A stretch of 64,000 bases of DNA from DTDR01 sp964505415 (GTDB lineage: Bacteria; Hydrothermota; Tepidihabitantia; Tepidihabitantales; DTDR01): NCBI GenBank assembly GCA_964505415.1, contig CAZDHW010000008.1:1-64000 (forward strand). The letters are read 5' to 3'. Positions within the stretch are counted from its first letter, which is position 1. The number at the start of each line of letters is the position of its first letter. Shown in pieces: positions 18,483 through 26,634 of the stretch. The translations under genes and the position numbers were made by a program. The notes under the pieces were generated by a model. It had not been told where the DNA came from, made no database searches, and saw nothing but the letters and a program-made list of their open reading frames with translations.

Positions 18483-19664
18483 ATGATTTTTCTTTCAGTT
18501 ATTTTAATAATTTTTCTTATTTATCTATTTTTCGAGATTGAAACTCACCAGAGGAATGTTAATAAAATAAAAATAAGAATTTTGGTTAATGGTACCCGGG
18601 GTAAGTCATCAACCACCCGTTTAATTGCTGGTGGTTTAAAAGAAAATAACAAAAAAGTTGTTTGCAAAACTACCGGTACCCAACCAAGATTAGTTATCTT
18701 TGGAAAAGAATATCCGATCGTTCGGTTAGGAAGGGCTAATATTATTGAAGAAAAAAAGATATTTAAAAGAATTGCCAAAGAAGAAGCCGAAATTAGTGTT
18801 ACTGAATGTATGGCCTTAGTTCCGGAATATCAAAAAATCTACAATGAGAAACTGGTTTCTCCTCACATTACGGTAATTACCAATGTGCGCAATGACCATT
18901 TGGAGGTGATGGGGCCAACCTTAAAAGATGTGGCCAGCAACTTAGCGAAAACAATTCCGAAAAATGGCGTCCTGTTTATTCTGCGTGATGAAAACTATTT
19001 AGAAATATTTGAAAAAGAAGCCAAAAAGAAAAATTGTCAAATTTATTATGTTGATAAAAATATAGTTGACGAAAAGATGATGGCTGGTTTTTCCTATTTA
19101 GAACATAAAGAAAATGTGGCGCTTGCCTTGGCCGTCTGTGAATATTTGGGTTGCGAAAGAGAGAAAGCCCTTTTAGGAATGAAAAAGATTCCTCCTGATC
19201 CTGGGGTTTTAAGAATCTACGAAATAAAAATCAATAACAACTTTTTATATTTTGTCAATACCATGGCAGCCAATGACCCGGATTCTATTTTTTATCTTTG
19301 GGAAAGGTTTCAAAAATTTAAATTTGATAAAAAAATTATCTTAATGAACTGCCGTCCTGACCGGGTAGAAAGGAGTGAGCAGTTGGGCGTTTTAATAAAC
19401 GAAAAATTTTCTGCCGATTACTATTTGGCTACTGGTTTTTTAACCAAACCTTTTTTAAATAAATTAAAAAAGTCTAATGTTTTTGATTTAGAAAAAAAGG
19501 AACCACAAGAGGTATTTTCTTTTGTTAAAGAAATTGTTGAGAATTATAAAGAAAATAAAAGGTGGCTTCTTTTTGCTACCGGTAATATTGTTGGGTATGG
19601 AGAAAAATTAGTTTTGGAATTTCAAAAATATGGCAAGGAGGTTGATTATTCTTTATGGTGGTAA
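18483..19664 (+). CDS. pgsB: Poly-gamma-glutamate synthase PgsB/CapB
   Basis: 393 aa. An N-terminal membrane helix (about 1-20) precedes a Mur-ligase-like ATPase domain with P-loop NGTRGKSSTTR (about 37-47), CKTTGTQP, VTECMALVPEYQ and TNVRNDHLEVMG. PgsB is the ligase of poly-gamma-glutamate synthesis and works in a membrane complex with PgsC. It is the first gene of a tight six-gene cluster and overlaps pgsC by 10 nt. Promoter and leaderless start are as described at 18447-18474. Confidence 0.93.
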   Translation: MIFLSVILIIFLIYLFFEIETHQRNVNKIKIRILVNGTRGKSSTTRLIAGGLKENNKKVVCKTTGTQPRLVIFGKEYPIVRLGRANIIEEKKIFKRIAKEEAEISVTECMALVPEYQKIYNEKLVSPHITVITNVRNDHLEVMGPTLKDVASNLAKTIPKNGVLFILRDENYLEIFEKEAKKKNCQIYYVDKNIVDEKMMAGFSYLEHKENVALALAVCEYLGCEREKALLGMKKIPPDPGVLRIYEIKINNNFLYFVNTMAANDPDSIFYLWERFQKFKFDKKIILMNCRPDRVERSEQLGVLINEKFSADYYLATGFLTKPFLNKLKKSNVFDLEKKEPQEVFSFVKEIVENYKENKRWLLFATGNIVGYGEKLVLEFQKYGKEVDYSLWW

Positions 19665-20113
19665 TTGAAGGAATAGGTTTAGGAATGTTTTTAAGTTTTT
19701 TTATGACCGAGACAATTGGTTTGGCAGCCGGAGGAATTGTTGTTCCTGGTTATTTAGCCTTAAATCTCCATTATCCCTTTAAAATAATTTTGACCTTGGC
19801 GGTCGCTTTATTAGTTTATTTAATTAATTGGCTATTAGGGAAAAAGGTTATTCTTTATGGAAGAAGATTGCTTTTGCTTTCGGTTATTTGGGGTTATCTT
19901 TTTGGTTATCTTTTTAAACTTTTTCCACCAATAAGTTTGCAAAAAGAGGTATTAAATTGGGAAGTGATTGGTTATGTGATTCCCGGTCTTTTGGCTTATT
20001 GGTCAGCTCGGCAAGGAATTATTGAAACATTTTCGACAGCCGTTGTTGGGAGTGTAATTACCCGTTTATTATTAATTCTGATTAATAGCGGAAAGGTCGC
20101 AATTTTTAAATGA
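19655..20113 (+). CDS. pgsC: Poly-gamma-glutamate biosynthesis protein PgsC/CapC
   Basis: 152 aa with about four membrane helices. FFMTETIGLAAGGIVVPGYLAL at the N-terminus is the PgsC signature, and GLLAYWSARQGIIETFSTAVVGSVITRL closes the family alignment. It is the integral-membrane partner of PgsB. AAGGAGG within the end of pgsB serves as its ribosome site. It overlaps pgsW by 4 nt (ATGA). Confidence 0.92.
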   Translation: MVVIEGIGLGMFLSFFMTETIGLAAGGIVVPGYLALNLHYPFKIILTLAVALLVYLINWLLGKKVILYGRRLLLLSVIWGYLFGYLFKLFPPISLQKEVLNWEVIGYVIPGLLAYWSARQGIIETFSTAVVGSVITRLLLILINSGKVAIFK

Positions 20114-21048
20114 GAAAAAGGGTAGGCAAGGTTAATAAATTTATTTTGCTTTTTTATGCCCTTTTAGCGATTTTTTTCTTTTTTATTTTGACAATAACCA
20201 TTAAAGATAAAGAAGGTAAATATCTAAAAGAAAAGAAAACTGCGGTTTTATTAGCCGATTCGGCTTTTAAAATTGTTAAAGCTTATCGGTTAAATAATGG
20301 GATTCCGTTTGATATTCTTAATGACCCGAAGGAGACTGGGCTTATTGGTGTTCCTTATTCAATTATTACTTATGAGGAAGTTAATTTAGATTTAGTTAAA
20401 GCTTCGATGACGGCTAATTACGCTGCCCTTTTTGTTGAACTTTTAAAAGAAAAAAAATTAAAAGAGAATGATAGTTTAATCGTTTATCTTGACGGTAGTT
20501 TTCCGGCTTTAAATATCTCCCTTCTTTCGGCAATAAAAATCTTAAAAATAAAACCAATAATCTTTTTGAGTGTGGCTTCTGCTTCTTATGGTGCCAATCT
20601 TCCTAATTTTACTTTTTTAGAAATATTAGATACTTTAAATAAGGCTAAAATTTTTGAGTTTTATGTTGATTACGCTTTAATTGGTGGTCATGACCAAATG
20701 GGTAGCGGTCTTTCTTTTGAGGCGCGGGAGTTTATCAAAGAGAAGGTTTCTTTTTATAAAATAAAATTGATAACCAAAGAAGAAAAAGATATTTTTTTAG
20801 CGAAGTTTAAAAATAAACCGCTAATAGAAATTGCTTATGATAAGATAAATCCGAAAAAATTAAAAGAAGAATATGAGATAAAAGAAGAGTTGTTTAAAGG
20901 GAGGTTGTTTTATGAAAAAAGGTATTCTTTGTTTTTGACTTTTTGTTTTTTAGCAATTTTATTAATTCTTCTTTATTTGATTATCAAATATGATTGGGAA
21001 TATTACTTGTTAAAAAAGAGCGAAGAGATTTATAAGGAGGGAATATGA
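20110..21048 (+). CDS. pgsW: Poly-gamma-glutamate system protein PgsW
   Basis: 312 aa. There is one membrane helix at the N-terminus (about 11-30) and another near the C-terminus (about 275-297). Between them lies an extracytoplasmic domain with TGLIGVPYSIITYEEV, SASYGANLPNFTFLEI and ALIGGHDQMGSGLS. These match the protein that accompanies pgsBC in some bacteria in place of PgsA. The precise role is not established. No PgsA (metallophosphatase-like) gene is visible before the scaffold gap. Confidence 0.8.
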   Translation: MRKRVGKVNKFILLFYALLAIFFFFILTITIKDKEGKYLKEKKTAVLLADSAFKIVKAYRLNNGIPFDILNDPKETGLIGVPYSIITYEEVNLDLVKASMTANYAALFVELLKEKKLKENDSLIVYLDGSFPALNISLLSAIKILKIKPIIFLSVASASYGANLPNFTFLEILDTLNKAKIFEFYVDYALIGGHDQMGSGLSFEAREFIKEKVSFYKIKLITKEEKDIFLAKFKNKPLIEIAYDKINPKKLKEEYEIKEELFKGRLFYEKRYSLFLTFCFLAILLILLYLIIKYDWEYYLLKKSEEIYKEGI

Positions 21049-21749
21049 GTTTGCTTTTTTTACTTTTTTTATTTGCCGAAACCTTAGAAGTAAAAAATGC
21101 ACCGATAGTTAAAATCCGGGTTTTAAAACCAATAGAAGAAGAGTATTATCTTTTAACCAAAGATAATCCAATTAAAATTAAGATAAGGGGACCAAATATT
21201 TTAAAGATTTATACCCGTTTACTTTTCTTACCCGAAGGTCATGAGGAATTTTCTAAAAGCAGGAGCTATAAGCTTCTTTTGAAAACCTATGAGAAAGAAT
21301 ATATCTACCATTTTCACACGGAAATTTCTTATTCTGCCTATGATAAAAGGAAAAGATATTATGGTAAATGGCGTTCGATAACTTACGAAGTCCCTTCGGG
21401 AATCCACGAATATCAGTTATTTCTCTTTGATAGTCAAAAGGAGACAGTGGCCGTGAGGATAGAAGTAAAAAAACCGTCAGTATTTAAGGAGATTAAGGTT
21501 ATTTCTCATCTGGATACAACACCAATCAGAATAAAACTTTCTGGACCAAATGAATTCCAAATCAGATTTTTAACGAAAGAGAAGATTAAGATAAGCTATG
21601 AGATAAAAAAAGATAATGAAGTGATTTTAAAAGATACCTTAAAGAAAGTAATTCTTGACATCAAAGAAAAAGAAGCTGATATTTTAATCGATGTCCAGCC
21701 AATAGAAAAAATAAGTAAGATTAAAGTTTATGAGAAAAGAAGGTTTTAA
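21045..21749 (+). CDS. Periplasmic beta-rich protein of the PGA cluster
   Basis: 234 aa with a short hydrophobic signal (about 1-12). Two repeat-like beta regions are visible: VKIRVLKPIEEEYYLL..IKIKIRGPN and VKKPSVFKEIKVISH..IRIKLSGPNEF. The residues between are basic and aromatic (YDKRKRYYGKWRS). No known family recognised. It overlaps pgsW by 4 nt and the next gene by 20 nt, so it is translationally coupled and probably serves PGA export or retention. Confidence 0.7.
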   Translation: MSLLFLLFLFAETLEVKNAPIVKIRVLKPIEEEYYLLTKDNPIKIKIRGPNILKIYTRLLFLPEGHEEFSKSRSYKLLLKTYEKEYIYHFHTEISYSAYDKRKRYYGKWRSITYEVPSGIHEYQLFLFDSQKETVAVRIEVKKPSVFKEIKVISHLDTTPIRIKLSGPNEFQIRFLTKEKIKISYEIKKDNEVILKDTLKKVILDIKEKEADILIDVQPIEKISKIKVYEKRRF

Positions 21750-22647
21750 ACTTTTGTTATTGATATTTGATTTTGTTTTTGCCGCTACTTTTAATTTTCA
21801 GCAAGGGTTTATTTACGATGATAACATCTACCGATTTTCTAAAAAGGATTTACAAGCCTTTGAGCGCGGAGAGAAAGATAAAGATTATAAGACAACCGAT
21901 GATTTAATTGGGGAAATTATTTTAAAATTAAATTTCTATCAAGAGGATTTTAAATTTTCTTTTGAAAGCCAATATAAAAACTATTTTCAGAACCGAAAAA
22001 AGAGTTATCAAGGATATAAATTGACTATTAGTTTTTTAAAGGTTGATTTTGGCTATTCTTTTATGCCTAATTATTATCTCCGCAATTTTTATCAAAAACC
22101 CTGTTTTTATACTGAACATGCCTTCTTTTCTTTTATTAGGTTGAATAGTTTTACTATTGGTTTAAAAAATGAGATTGATTTTTATAATAAGGATTTTCAG
22201 TATTATAATTCTAATATTTTTTCTACTCTTTTAAAATACGAAAAAGATTTTGATAGTAAATACCAAATAAAAACAACATTGGCTCTTACGAAAAATTTCT
22301 TAATTAGCAGATTGAAGGAAAACGAGCCAGACATTGCCTATTTCCAAATTGGTAATCAGTGGCAGATAAAAAGAAGAGAAGATTTTTTTGACCTCAGCGG
22401 GTTTGTTGAAATTAAAAGAAGAAATTATTTAACGAAAAGAGATATTTTCCACAAAGATCGGCTTGATTATCTTTTTGCTTTTGGTTGGGAAATTTTGCTA
22501 AAATTGAAAAAAGATTTACAATTAAGCTTTGGCTATGAGTACGAAAGGAGCGATTGTAAGATACCTTATAAAGAAGAGTATGAAGATATTAAGAATTATT
22601 ATAAAAATATCTTTTATTTAAAATTGGCAAAAGGAGGAAAGTTATGA
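21730..22647 (+). CDS. Predicted outer-membrane beta-barrel of the PGA cluster
   Basis: 305 aa. After a signal (about 1-19, ending VFAATFNF) the whole length is alternating aromatic/hydrophobic beta-strands of 9-11 residues with charged turns, such as FKFSFESQYKNYF, YKLTISFLKVDFGYSF and LQLSFGYEYERSD. That pattern fits an outer-membrane barrel. Family not recognised. Because it is embedded between pgs genes and a lipoprotein, I infer a role in moving or anchoring poly-gamma-glutamate at the outer membrane. Confidence 0.65.
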   Translation: MRKEGFKLLLLIFDFVFAATFNFQQGFIYDDNIYRFSKKDLQAFERGEKDKDYKTTDDLIGEIILKLNFYQEDFKFSFESQYKNYFQNRKKSYQGYKLTISFLKVDFGYSFMPNYYLRNFYQKPCFYTEHAFFSFIRLNSFTIGLKNEIDFYNKDFQYYNSNIFSTLLKYEKDFDSKYQIKTTLALTKNFLISRLKENEPDIAYFQIGNQWQIKRREDFFDLSGFVEIKRRNYLTKRDIFHKDRLDYLFAFGWEILLKLKKDLQLSFGYEYERSDCKIPYKEEYEDIKNYYKNIFYLKLAKGGKL

Positions 22648-23849
22648 AGAAAATTCTCTTTTTGCTATTAATTGTTATTTTCTGTAATTACCCCATAAAA
22701 GAAGAGGCGGTAAAAATTTTAAAACCTTCAGAAGATGAAATTTTTTCACCCTTCTCAGAAATTGAGTTTCTTTGGGAAGATAAAGCAAGCGCCTTGGCTT
22801 ATTTTTTTGTCTTAGATGATACCAATACTTTTAAAACACCAGTTTTAGAAACTACCTTAACAACTAACAGTTTAATTTTAAAAGAACTAAAAGAAGGTTC
22901 CTATTATTTTAAAGTGAGATATTTAACAATTGATTCGGTCTATTCTGATTGGAGTGAACCCCGAAGATTGACAGTGAAACTTTTAGATTTGCAGAATAAT
23001 TTTAAAACCGCCGGTTATCCTAATGATATTTTAGTTTTTAACAATTATATCTTTACGGCTTCTTCCCAAGCGGGATTAGAGGTTTTTAATGAGCAGGGAA
23101 AGATTTTAAATTTTTCTGACAGAAGAAATGTTCTTTACGGATTGGCTTTAGATACTTTAAGAAATTTTTTATATCTGGCTTATGGGGAAAAAGAATTAAG
23201 TATTTTAAATTTAGCTTTTTTACCCGATTCTCTTTACGAAATAAATTCTTTATCTTGGCCGATTGCCTATGCCTATGATGTGAGCATATTAAACGATAGT
23301 TTGGTAGTAATTGCGGCGGATAGACAATTTTTAGTAGTGAATGTAAAAGATACCTCTTTTTTGTATACTATTGCCCAAATCTATTTCCCTTCTTCTTTAA
23401 GGGGTTCTTTCACAAATAAAGATTTTATCTATCTTGCCTGTGAACAAGAAGGAGTTTATATTTATCAATTAACGGATACTATTAGTTTTTTAACTAATAT
23501 TGATACCCCAAATAATGCGAGAGATTTGGTTGGTAATGATACTTTATTGTTTGTTGCTGATGGTAGGGGGATAAGTATAATTGATATTAAGGATAAGAAA
23601 GAGCCAATATTTAAAAAGGAAATTCCGATTACTGGTTATTGTAAGAAAATTTATTTAGCCGATTCTTTGTTATTTGCTGCCTGTGGCGATGGCGGTTTAA
23701 AGATTTATAAACTTACTAATGATGAAGAATATTTAAAATTGATAAGCGAAAGAAAATTTAGTGACTGCCGAGCAGTTTTCTTTGATAATCGTTATCTTTA
23801 CGTAGCTACTCGGGATGAAGGAATATTAATTTACCAATTGATTTATTAG
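22644..23849 (+). CDS. Lipoprotein with FnIII-like and LVIVD beta-propeller domains
   Basis: 401 aa. Lipobox-type signal ends IFC (Cys 14). Residues about 25-112 are a fibronectin-III-like domain (FLWEDKASALAYFFVLDD..YYFKVRYLTIDS). Residues about 118-400 carry repeated LVIVD-type blades (YIFTASSQAGLEVF, FLYLAYGEKELSIL, FIYLACEQEGVYIY, LLFAACGDGGLKIY, YLYVATRDEGILIY). AAAGGAGG precedes the ATG. It is the last gene before the scaffold gap, so the cluster may continue beyond it. Probably a surface or periplasmic interaction scaffold. Confidence 0.8.
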   Translation: MKKILFLLLIVIFCNYPIKEEAVKILKPSEDEIFSPFSEIEFLWEDKASALAYFFVLDDTNTFKTPVLETTLTTNSLILKELKEGSYYFKVRYLTIDSVYSDWSEPRRLTVKLLDLQNNFKTAGYPNDILVFNNYIFTASSQAGLEVFNEQGKILNFSDRRNVLYGLALDTLRNFLYLAYGEKELSILNLAFLPDSLYEINSLSWPIAYAYDVSILNDSLVVIAADRQFLVVNVKDTSFLYTIAQIYFPSSLRGSFTNKDFIYLACEQEGVYIYQLTDTISFLTNIDTPNNARDLVGNDTLLFVADGRGISIIDIKDKKEPIFKKEIPITGYCKKIYLADSLLFAACGDGGLKIYKLTNDEEYLKLISERKFSDCRAVFFDNRYLYVATRDEGILIYQLIY

Positions 23850-23850
23850 G

Positions 23851-23950
23851 NNNNNNNNNNNNNNNNNNNNNNNNNNNNNNNNNNNNNNNNNNNNNNNNNN
23901 NNNNNNNNNNNNNNNNNNNNNNNNNNNNNNNNNNNNNNNNNNNNNNNNNN
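23851..23950. other. Assembly gap (100 N)
   Basis: Exactly 100 Ns join two contigs, probably a placeholder length. Gene order across it is not proven by sequence. It follows the stop of the beta-propeller lipoprotein by one base. Confidence 0.99.
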
Positions 23951-24084
23951 TTTTATTATTTAGCTCTTTTGTGATATTTACTTTTTATCCTTTACCCAAT
24001 TTTTTATTTCGCGCCCCCATCACTTTTAAATAGGGGGTTATAAAATAAGTTTAAACCAAAATTAATTTTTCCAGTTTAGCTAAA

Positions 24085-24306
24085 TTATTTAATTAGTTTT
24101 GCTACTTTAAATATTGATAAACAAAAGATTATTCCTAAAAGAAAATAAAAGGTTAGTGAAAAAATCCTCTTTACGAAATTTATTAATCCCCTTGGGAACT
24201 GTTTTCTATACTCTCCAGGGGACAGACCTCTTTCATCTTTTATTTTCAATCCTTTCTTTAACCTCTTTTTAAATATTGGGAAAAATTGAAAATTCCTATT
24301 AGCCAT
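24085..24306 (-). CDS. Small hypothetical membrane protein (doubtful)
   Basis: 73 aa. A basic N-terminal half (FKKRLKKGLKIKDERGLS) is followed by one hydrophobic helix (about 50-66). No recognisable family or clear ribosome site. It is the only open frame in the 465-nt stretch 23951-24415, which otherwise shows only a possible CCCCC/GGGGG hairpin near 24014-24037. It may be a relic. Confidence 0.3.
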   Translation of the reverse strand: MANRNFQFFPIFKKRLKKGLKIKDERGLSPGEYRKQFPRGLINFVKRIFSLTFYFLLGIIFCLSIFKVAKLIK

Positions 24307-24415
24307 AATATTAATAGCCTCATTTTATTATGTAATATAACGAAGAAAGAACTATTTATCTTACCCCATTTTTTAATATTGACTTTTATTTATTTATAAT
24401 TAATAATTACCAAAG

Positions 24416-25024
24416 ATGTTTTTAATTATTTTAATAATCCTGCTATTTTCTCTCTTCCTCTATCTCTTTTTGAGAAAGAAAATAATATTAAAAAAAATTA
24501 AAAAATATTACGAAGAAGGCAGGGATTTTGTGGCAATTGATTTGGAGACAACCGGACTCAATCCGAAAAAAGATGAGATTATTGAAGTGGGAGCCTATAA
24601 ATTTAATATTAAAGGAAAAAGTGAAGAATACGGCAAATTGGTTAATCCGCAAAGAGTTATTCCCCAAGAAATAACAAAATTGACCAAGATTACTCAAGAA
24701 ATGGTTAAAGATAAACCTTCTTTTTCGGAGATTAAAGAAGAGTTTTGTTCTTTTATTGGTGAGAGCATCATTTTGGGTTGGAATTTAGCCTTTGATTTAG
24801 CTTTTTTAAAAAGAAAGGGAATAAAGTTAAAAAATCCTGCTTACGATGTTTTGAAAATAAGTAAAATAGTTTTACCAAAAAAGATTAATAAAAAGAAGAG
24901 AAGTTTTTCTCTCTCCGCTATTGCCAAGGATTTTAATATTTTGGTAAAAGAACGTCACCGGGCATTGGCTGATGCTAAAACCCTTCAAGAAGTTTTTTTA
25001 AAGCTGGTTAAATTAATTAATTAG
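24416..25024 (+). CDS. Membrane-anchored DnaQ-type 3'-5' exonuclease
   Basis: 202 aa. A hydrophobic N-terminal helix (about 1-19) and a basic stretch precede a DEDDh exonuclease domain. Exo I is FVAIDLETTGL (about 39-49), Exo II is GWNLAFDLAFLKRKG (about 121-135), and Exo III is ERHRALADAKT (about 180-190), with all acidic residues and the His present. It resembles the epsilon subunit or PolC exonuclease domain but lacks any polymerase part. The membrane anchor is unusual. Its end overlaps the convergent serpin gene by 8 nt. Confidence 0.85.
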   Translation: MFLIILIILLFSLFLYLFLRKKIILKKIKKYYEEGRDFVAIDLETTGLNPKKDEIIEVGAYKFNIKGKSEEYGKLVNPQRVIPQEITKLTKITQEMVKDKPSFSEIKEEFCSFIGESIILGWNLAFDLAFLKRKGIKLKNPAYDVLKISKIVLPKKINKKKRSFSLSAIAKDFNILVKERHRALADAKTLQEVFLKLVKLIN

Positions 25025-26144
25025 GTTGAAAAAGGGCACCAAGAAATAGAAAGAGATTGTTTTCTTTTTCAGCAATTAAAAAAAGAAATGGTCTATTGAC
25101 AAACATTTTAAATCTTTCTCTTACAGCAGTTAAAGAAATTTCTACCGAAGTGGCAGCCGCCGCTTCGGTTCCTTCTTCTGTCACTTCTAAATAACTTTTA
25201 TGTTTTACTTCGGAAATATAAAGATTTTGCGGTTTCCTATTAGCAATTTTAGAAAAATCGGCTTCCCTCGGTTCAAAGGCAATACTTAAATTTAGATTTT
25301 TTAAAATTTCGTTTAATACCTTTTCGTATTCCAGCTTAAATTTGGGGATAATTATCTCTCCTTCTTTTTTAGAAAAAGCCGAAAGATATCTTTTTAAATC
25401 GGCATAAGATAAATCACTAATAAATTTTGTTAATGGATAATCTTCTTTCGGTAAAAAGATATAAAAACCAAATTTTTCGTTCTTATAGGGAAGATAAATA
25501 GCCTGAAGATTTTCATCTTCGTAATATAAAAATTCTCCTTCTTTTCTCATGAAAATAGTCTTCTTTTTACTTTTGTCTTCTAAAATAAAATTATCTTCAA
25601 AGGTATTTTCAAATTTTTTCTGCCACAACCCTTGAAAATAGATACCGTTGATGATATACAAGACAACCAAAGGTTTTATCTTATCAATTATCTTTTCGAT
25701 CTTTCCTTGGGTTTTCTCTTTTACCCAATTATTAATTATCGCTACTGCTTTTCTATCATTAAAATCTAACCTTTTTATTTCACTTTCATAATAATTTTTA
25801 TTTATTGAAAGAAAATCTTTCTTAACTTTAATCTCCTTTCTTAAAAAGAGACCATTGGCAATTTTTAATATAATAGCTTTCTCTTTTTTTAAATTTTTTA
25901 AAAGGTTCTTATTAATTTTATTGATACTATCTAAGGAAAAATCTTTTAAAAAAAGGGATTTTTTAAAAGCTTCGGCAGTTTTTCCCTCGGCACCGTTATA
26001 AGTAATTAATAAGGCTTCAAAAATAGAAAAAGGGGAAATAAAAGTATTTTCTTTTTTCTCCGAGATTAATGATTGAAATAGTTTTAAGCCAAATTGATTA
26101 TTGGCATCGGAAAAATTTAAAAGAAAAAAAATTATGAAAATCAT
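25017..26144 (-). CDS. Secreted serpin (serine protease inhibitor)
   Basis: 375 aa with a signal peptide (about 1-14) and a full serpin fold: NTFISPFSIFEALLITYNGA, INNWVKEKTQGKI, LYIINGIYFQGLW, KFGFYIFLPKE and NRPFLFLIAEKENNLFLFLGAL. The hinge EEGTEAAAATS has the small residues needed for loop insertion, so it should be inhibitory. Aligned with antichymotrypsin, P1 would be Thr (SLT|AVRER), but Val-Arg lies close by, so the target is uncertain. Its ATG comes 4 nt after the T-run of the upstream gene's terminator. Confidence 0.93.
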   Translation of the reverse strand: MIFIIFFLLNFSDANNQFGLKLFQSLISEKKENTFISPFSIFEALLITYNGAEGKTAEAFKKSLFLKDFSLDSINKINKNLLKNLKKEKAIILKIANGLFLRKEIKVKKDFLSINKNYYESEIKRLDFNDRKAVAIINNWVKEKTQGKIEKIIDKIKPLVVLYIINGIYFQGLWQKKFENTFEDNFILEDKSKKKTIFMRKEGEFLYYEDENLQAIYLPYKNEKFGFYIFLPKEDYPLTKFISDLSYADLKRYLSAFSKKEGEIIIPKFKLEYEKVLNEILKNLNLSIAFEPREADFSKIANRKPQNLYISEVKHKSYLEVTEEGTEAAAATSVEISLTAVRERFKMFVNRPFLFLIAEKENNLFLFLGALFQPN

Positions 26145-26147
26145 AAA

Positions 26148-26181
26148 AAAATAAAAAGGGGGCGGTTTATTTTCCGCCCCC
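26148..26181 (-). terminator. Intrinsic terminator of the TRL-like gene, abutting the serpin start
   Basis: On the minus strand GGGGGCGG / CCGCCCCC (26181-26174 and 26165-26158, 8-bp stem, 8-nt loop) is followed by TTTTTATTTTTTT and then immediately by the serpin ATG. Confidence 0.88.
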
Positions 26182-26194
26182 TTTCTCTTACTTA

Positions 26195-26533
26195 TTATTC
26201 GCCGTAGACGATAGTTTTGTAAGTGGCGATAATACCTAAGATGTTGGTTACTTGATAATCAATGTGATGGATTTTTGTTATTCCACCATTTCTCATTGCG
26301 GCTTCAATGCTGGCATCACCAGTGCAAATAAGTCCTAAAATGGAGGTTAAAGAGGCTTCGCCAACTTTTGAATAAGTGGCGGCCTTTTCGCCATAGTAGC
26401 TCGCATAAGGAAGGGGCATTTTGGTATCCTGATAGAGGCTACCGCCGCCACCCATAGCAATCATTGCTCCGCAACCGGTTAGAGTCATGATTGAAAATAA
26501 ACCAATTAAAGAAAATAATAATAACTTCCTCAT
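26195..26533 (-). CDS. TRL-like family lipoprotein
   Basis: 112 aa. The lipobox is LTGC (Cys 21), followed by a Gly-rich stretch. The C-terminal block GDASIEAAMRNGGITKIHHIDY and ILGIIATYKTIVYGE is diagnostic of the TRL-like family (PF13146), whose function is unknown. A strong AGGAGG site precedes the start and a strong terminator follows, suggesting high expression. Confidence 0.85.
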   Translation of the reverse strand: MRKLLLFSLIGLFSIMTLTGCGAMIAMGGGGSLYQDTKMPLPYASYYGEKAATYSKVGEASLTSILGLICTGDASIEAAMRNGGITKIHHIDYQVTNILGIIATYKTIVYGE

Positions 26534-26601
26534 ACTTCCTCCTTTTTAGGCATAACTTTTTATTATAAAAATTTTTTTCTTTATGTCAATAAGAAGAAAA
26601 A

Positions 26602-26629
26602 TTGACTTTATTATCAATTTGTTTAAAAT
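26602..26629 (+). promoter_or_regulatory. Promoter of moxR (leaderless layout)
   Basis: TTGACT (26602-26607), 16-bp spacer, TAAAAT (26624-26629), 5 nt, then ATG 26635. The in-frame TTG at 26602 is part of the -35 box and not a start codon. Confidence 0.7.
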
Positions 26630-26634
26630 TAATT

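Noticed and set aside
26602..26634. TTG start adding 11 residues to MoxR
   Set aside because: The TTG is the -35 hexamer of the promoter.
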